A stretch of DNA of 64,000 nucleotides. It comes from Saprospiraceae bacterium. GTDB lineage: Bacteria > Bacteroidota > Bacteroidia > Chitinophagales > Saprospiraceae. The notes under the pieces were generated by a model. The model had not been told where the DNA came from. It saw nothing but the letters and a program-made list of their open reading frames with translations, and ran no database searches. The position numbers were made by a program, and so were the translations under genes. Shown one piece after another: positions 62,129 to 64,000 of this stretch (within the stretch, counting starts at the first letter, position 1; each line of letters begins with the position of its first letter). Where the stretch lies: positions 1 through 64,000 of the forward strand of contig JANQLV010000024.1 of assembly GCA_028280415.1 (NCBI GenBank). The letters run 5' to 3'.

Positions 62129-63421
62129 ATGAAAATAAATATACTCCTGATTGTTTCCCTGTTTTGCTTCCACCTCAATGCCCAGATCGATTATTTTCCT
62201 CCCCTCCTTGGAAATCAATGGGATACCCTTTCTATTGAAAGCCTTGGATGGTGTACGGATGAAGTCGACAACTTATATGCCACGCTGGAAAACGGGGGTA
62301 CTAAAGCTTTTCTTTTATTGAAAGATGGAAAGATTGTTCTGGAAAAATATTTTGGTGACCATGATCTAAGCAGTAATCTGCCATGGAATTCAGCGGGAAA
62401 AACCATCACGGCATTAATGATTGGTGTGGCTCAGGAAAATGATCTTTTATCTATTCAGGATAAAACTTCCGATTATCTTGGAACGGGCTGGACCTCTCTG
62501 CCCCCCGAGCAGGAAGATTCCATTACTATTTGGCATCAGCTTACGATGACCAGTGGTCTGGATGATTCAGAAGGTTTTTGTATTACGCCTGAATGTCTGA
62601 CTTATTTAGCCGATGCCGGTACCCGCTGGGCCTATCATAATGGTCCTTATACCCTGCTTACGGAAGTGATTGCCAATGCCAGCGGTGTGAGTATGAATAG
62701 CTTTACCAATACCAATTTAAAATTCAAGACCGGTCTGCTCGGAGCTTATATCCCCATTGGCAATAATCGCGTCTTTTTTGGCCCGGCAAGAGGCATGGCT
62801 CGTATGGGCTTATTGATGCTTAATCAAGGAAACTGGGATGGTACTACTGTCCTTGGTGATATGGAATATTTTCAACAAATGATTAGCCCTTCCCAGGAGC
62901 TTAATCAAAGTTATGGATTCCTTTGGTGGTTAAATGGCTATGATAGTTTTATGCTGCCAGGAAGCCAAATTGTATTTCCGGGTCCGCTCTCTCCCAATGC
63001 TCCAGCGAATGGCTATGCTGGTATTGGCAGGAATGGCCAGTTTTTGGATGTTATTCCCGGCGAAAACATTGTGGTTGTTCGTATGGGAGATGCTCCCAAT
63101 GATGATCTTGCACCTATCTCCTTTCACAATGAAATGTGGGAACATATCTCCGCGATCATCTGCAATCCAACCTCGACTAGCCAGACAATCCCCGAAAAAG
63201 ATATTCTTATTTACCCTAATCCGGCAGAAGATGTTTTATATATCCAAAGTCCATTGAATAATCTAAATATAAGCCTGTATAATTCCTCGGGAATGCTGAT
63301 TTACCAACAAATCAATACTACTTTACAAATCGACCTGCAGCAAATGCCGGCCGGCATCTATTGGCTCAAAATAGCGGATGTAAATGGCCGAAGTATTACC
63401 CGAAAAATAATTCATCTGTAA
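62129..63421 (+). CDS. secreted serine hydrolase (beta-lactamase fold) with T9SS tail
   Basis: 430 residues. Signal peptide ending HLNAQ. The class C/EstB-like active site is visible as SAGK (SxxK) within WNSAGKTITALMIG near residue 91 and YHN (YxN) in WAYHNGPYTLLTE. Likely an esterase or peptidase rather than a true beta-lactamase, since those need additional motifs that I do not see. Residues from about 360 are a T9SS sorting domain (ILIYPNPAEDVLYIQSP, MPAGIYWLKI), so it should be exported across the outer membrane. Confidence 0.9.
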   Translation: MKINILLIVSLFCFHLNAQIDYFPPLLGNQWDTLSIESLGWCTDEVDNLYATLENGGTKAFLLLKDGKIVLEKYFGDHDLSSNLPWNSAGKTITALMIGVAQENDLLSIQDKTSDYLGTGWTSLPPEQEDSITIWHQLTMTSGLDDSEGFCITPECLTYLADAGTRWAYHNGPYTLLTEVIANASGVSMNSFTNTNLKFKTGLLGAYIPIGNNRVFFGPARGMARMGLLMLNQGNWDGTTVLGDMEYFQQMISPSQELNQSYGFLWWLNGYDSFMLPGSQIVFPGPLSPNAPANGYAGIGRNGQFLDVIPGENIVVVRMGDAPNDDLAPISFHNEMWEHISAIICNPTSTSQTIPEKDILIYPNPAEDVLYIQSPLNNLNISLYNSSGMLIYQQINTTLQIDLQQMPAGIYWLKIADVNGRSITRKIIHL

Positions 63422-63452
63422 TTTTTATGGTTTTTGAAAACAAATCCAAAAC

Positions 63453-63470
63453 TTGGAATGTTCATTCCAA
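63453..63470. promoter_or_regulatory. TetR-type operator before the partial regulator
   Basis: A perfect inverted repeat, TTGGAATG and CATTCCAA with 2-nt spacer, ends 14 nt before the ATG. A TACTTTTG -7-like box (63476-63483) with a CTTG 20 nt upstream overlaps it. Autoregulation is likely. Confidence 0.65.
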
Positions 63471-63484
63471 TGAATTACTTTTGT

Positions 63485-64000
63485 ATGGTGAATAAAAAAG
63501 AAGACATCAAAGCTGCTGCTTTGGAATTATTAATTGAGAATGGCATTCATGCGACGCCTATGTCAGCAATTGCCAAAGCTGCCGGTACCGGCATGGGTAC
63601 GATATATAATTATTTTCCGACAAAAGAATCTTTGATCAACGCCATATACCTTGACATTAAAGAAAAAGAGGAAGCATTACTTTCAGCTTCAAATAAAAAA
63701 CAAACAGTCAAATCTTTGTTTACACACTATTATACCATAGTAAGCAATTTCTATTTGGAATACCCCAATTACTTTATATTCATTGAGCAATTGAAAAGCT
63801 CTCCAATGATTACTCTGGAAAACAAACAAAGAGGCTACCAGGCTATACAACCAGTCATTGATACATTGAAACGAGGTCAGTCAGAAGGGGTCATTAAAAA
63901 AATTTCTATAGATGAACTGCTTCAATTTATTGCAGGCAGCATGCTTTCTCATCTGGCCTGGATTATAAATAATAACAAAGCCAAAGAAGATGTAAAACTT
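63485..64000 (+). CDS. TetR-family regulator, 3' end beyond the window
   Basis: 172 codons open to the right edge. N-terminal HTH (IKAAALELLIENGIHATPMSAIAKAAGTGMGTIYNYFPTKESLINAIY) then a helical ligand-binding region (FTHYYTIVSNFYLEYPNYFIFIEQL, FIAGSMLSHLAWIINN). The -7-like box so close to the ATG means a GTG two codons in, or a different promoter, cannot be excluded. A clear 18-bp palindromic operator lies upstream. Target genes are unknown. Confidence 0.9.
   Translation, partial: MVNKKEDIKAAALELLIENGIHATPMSAIAKAAGTGMGTIYNYFPTKESLINAIYLDIKEKEEALLSASNKKQTVKSLFTHYYTIVSNFYLEYPNYFIFIEQLKSSPMITLENKQRGYQAIQPVIDTLKRGQSEGVIKKISIDELLQFIAGSMLSHLAWIINNNKAKEDVKL

Noticed and set aside
1-64000. CRISPR array, insertion sequence or prophage
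   Set aside because: No regularly spaced repeats, transposase, integrase or phage structural genes were seen.

Overview
The window looks like chromosome of a Bacteroidota bacterium, most probably a member of the Saprospiria (inference). Supporting signs are type IX secretion (T9SS) C-terminal sorting tails ending in the PNP...G.Y.LK pattern, a TonB receptor with a carboxypeptidase-regulatory-like N-domain, a one-protein hybrid two-component regulator with an AraC output, promoters of the TTG / TAnnTTTG type, and the absence of strong Shine-Dalgarno sites. Most genes are ordinary housekeeping, envelope or secreted-protein genes. I see no insertion sequence, CRISPR array or prophage.

Layout. 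0-8.6 kb, minus strand: a truncated secreted protein, an FKBP lipoprotein, two paralogous TPR proteins, an outer-membrane protein, coaX and purH. 8.9-14.6 kb, plus: a leucine-rich-repeat protein and a run of small secreted proteins built on one repeated carboxypeptidase-regulatory-like domain, one of them fused to a von Willebrand A module. 14.8-29.5 kb: mixed genes including tdk, pfkA, a rhomboid protease, a SPOR-tailed subtilase, RidA and Dabb lipoproteins, a pseudouridine synthase, an SDR, argE and a YfcC-type transporter. 29.6-38.1 kb, plus: a Cys/His-rich peptide with a TonB receptor, then a PhoX-like phosphatase, a MauG-like di-haem peroxidase and an FG-GAP haem lipoprotein. 39.6-56.8 kb: secreted and regulatory genes (T9SS protein, TPR-LuxR regulator, M1 peptidase, hybrid histidine kinase, second SPOR subtilase, PDZ hydrolase). 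56.9-64 kb: a TetR/SDR unit with clear operators, a thioesterase, an SPFH protein, a PPP phosphatase, a secreted serine hydrolase and a TetR gene cut by the right edge.

The unusual part is RNA. At about 38.07-39.16 kb the minus strand has a gene-free, hairpin-dense stretch of about 1.1 kb that ends in an intrinsic terminator and contains two tRNA-like cloverleaves with enlarged anticodon loops (8 and 9 nt). At about 60.36-60.51 kb the minus strand carries two adjacent tRNA-like units in circularly permuted order: the T-arm/3' acceptor half lies upstream of the 5' acceptor/D-arm half. In each, the acceptor stem is complete (7 bp, one wobble) and closed by a 5-nt loop. One resembles tRNA-Pro(TGG) and the other tRNA-Lys(TTT). 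Permuted tRNA genes are known from some algae and archaea; I know of none established in bacteria. This is the best candidate for something undescribed in the window.
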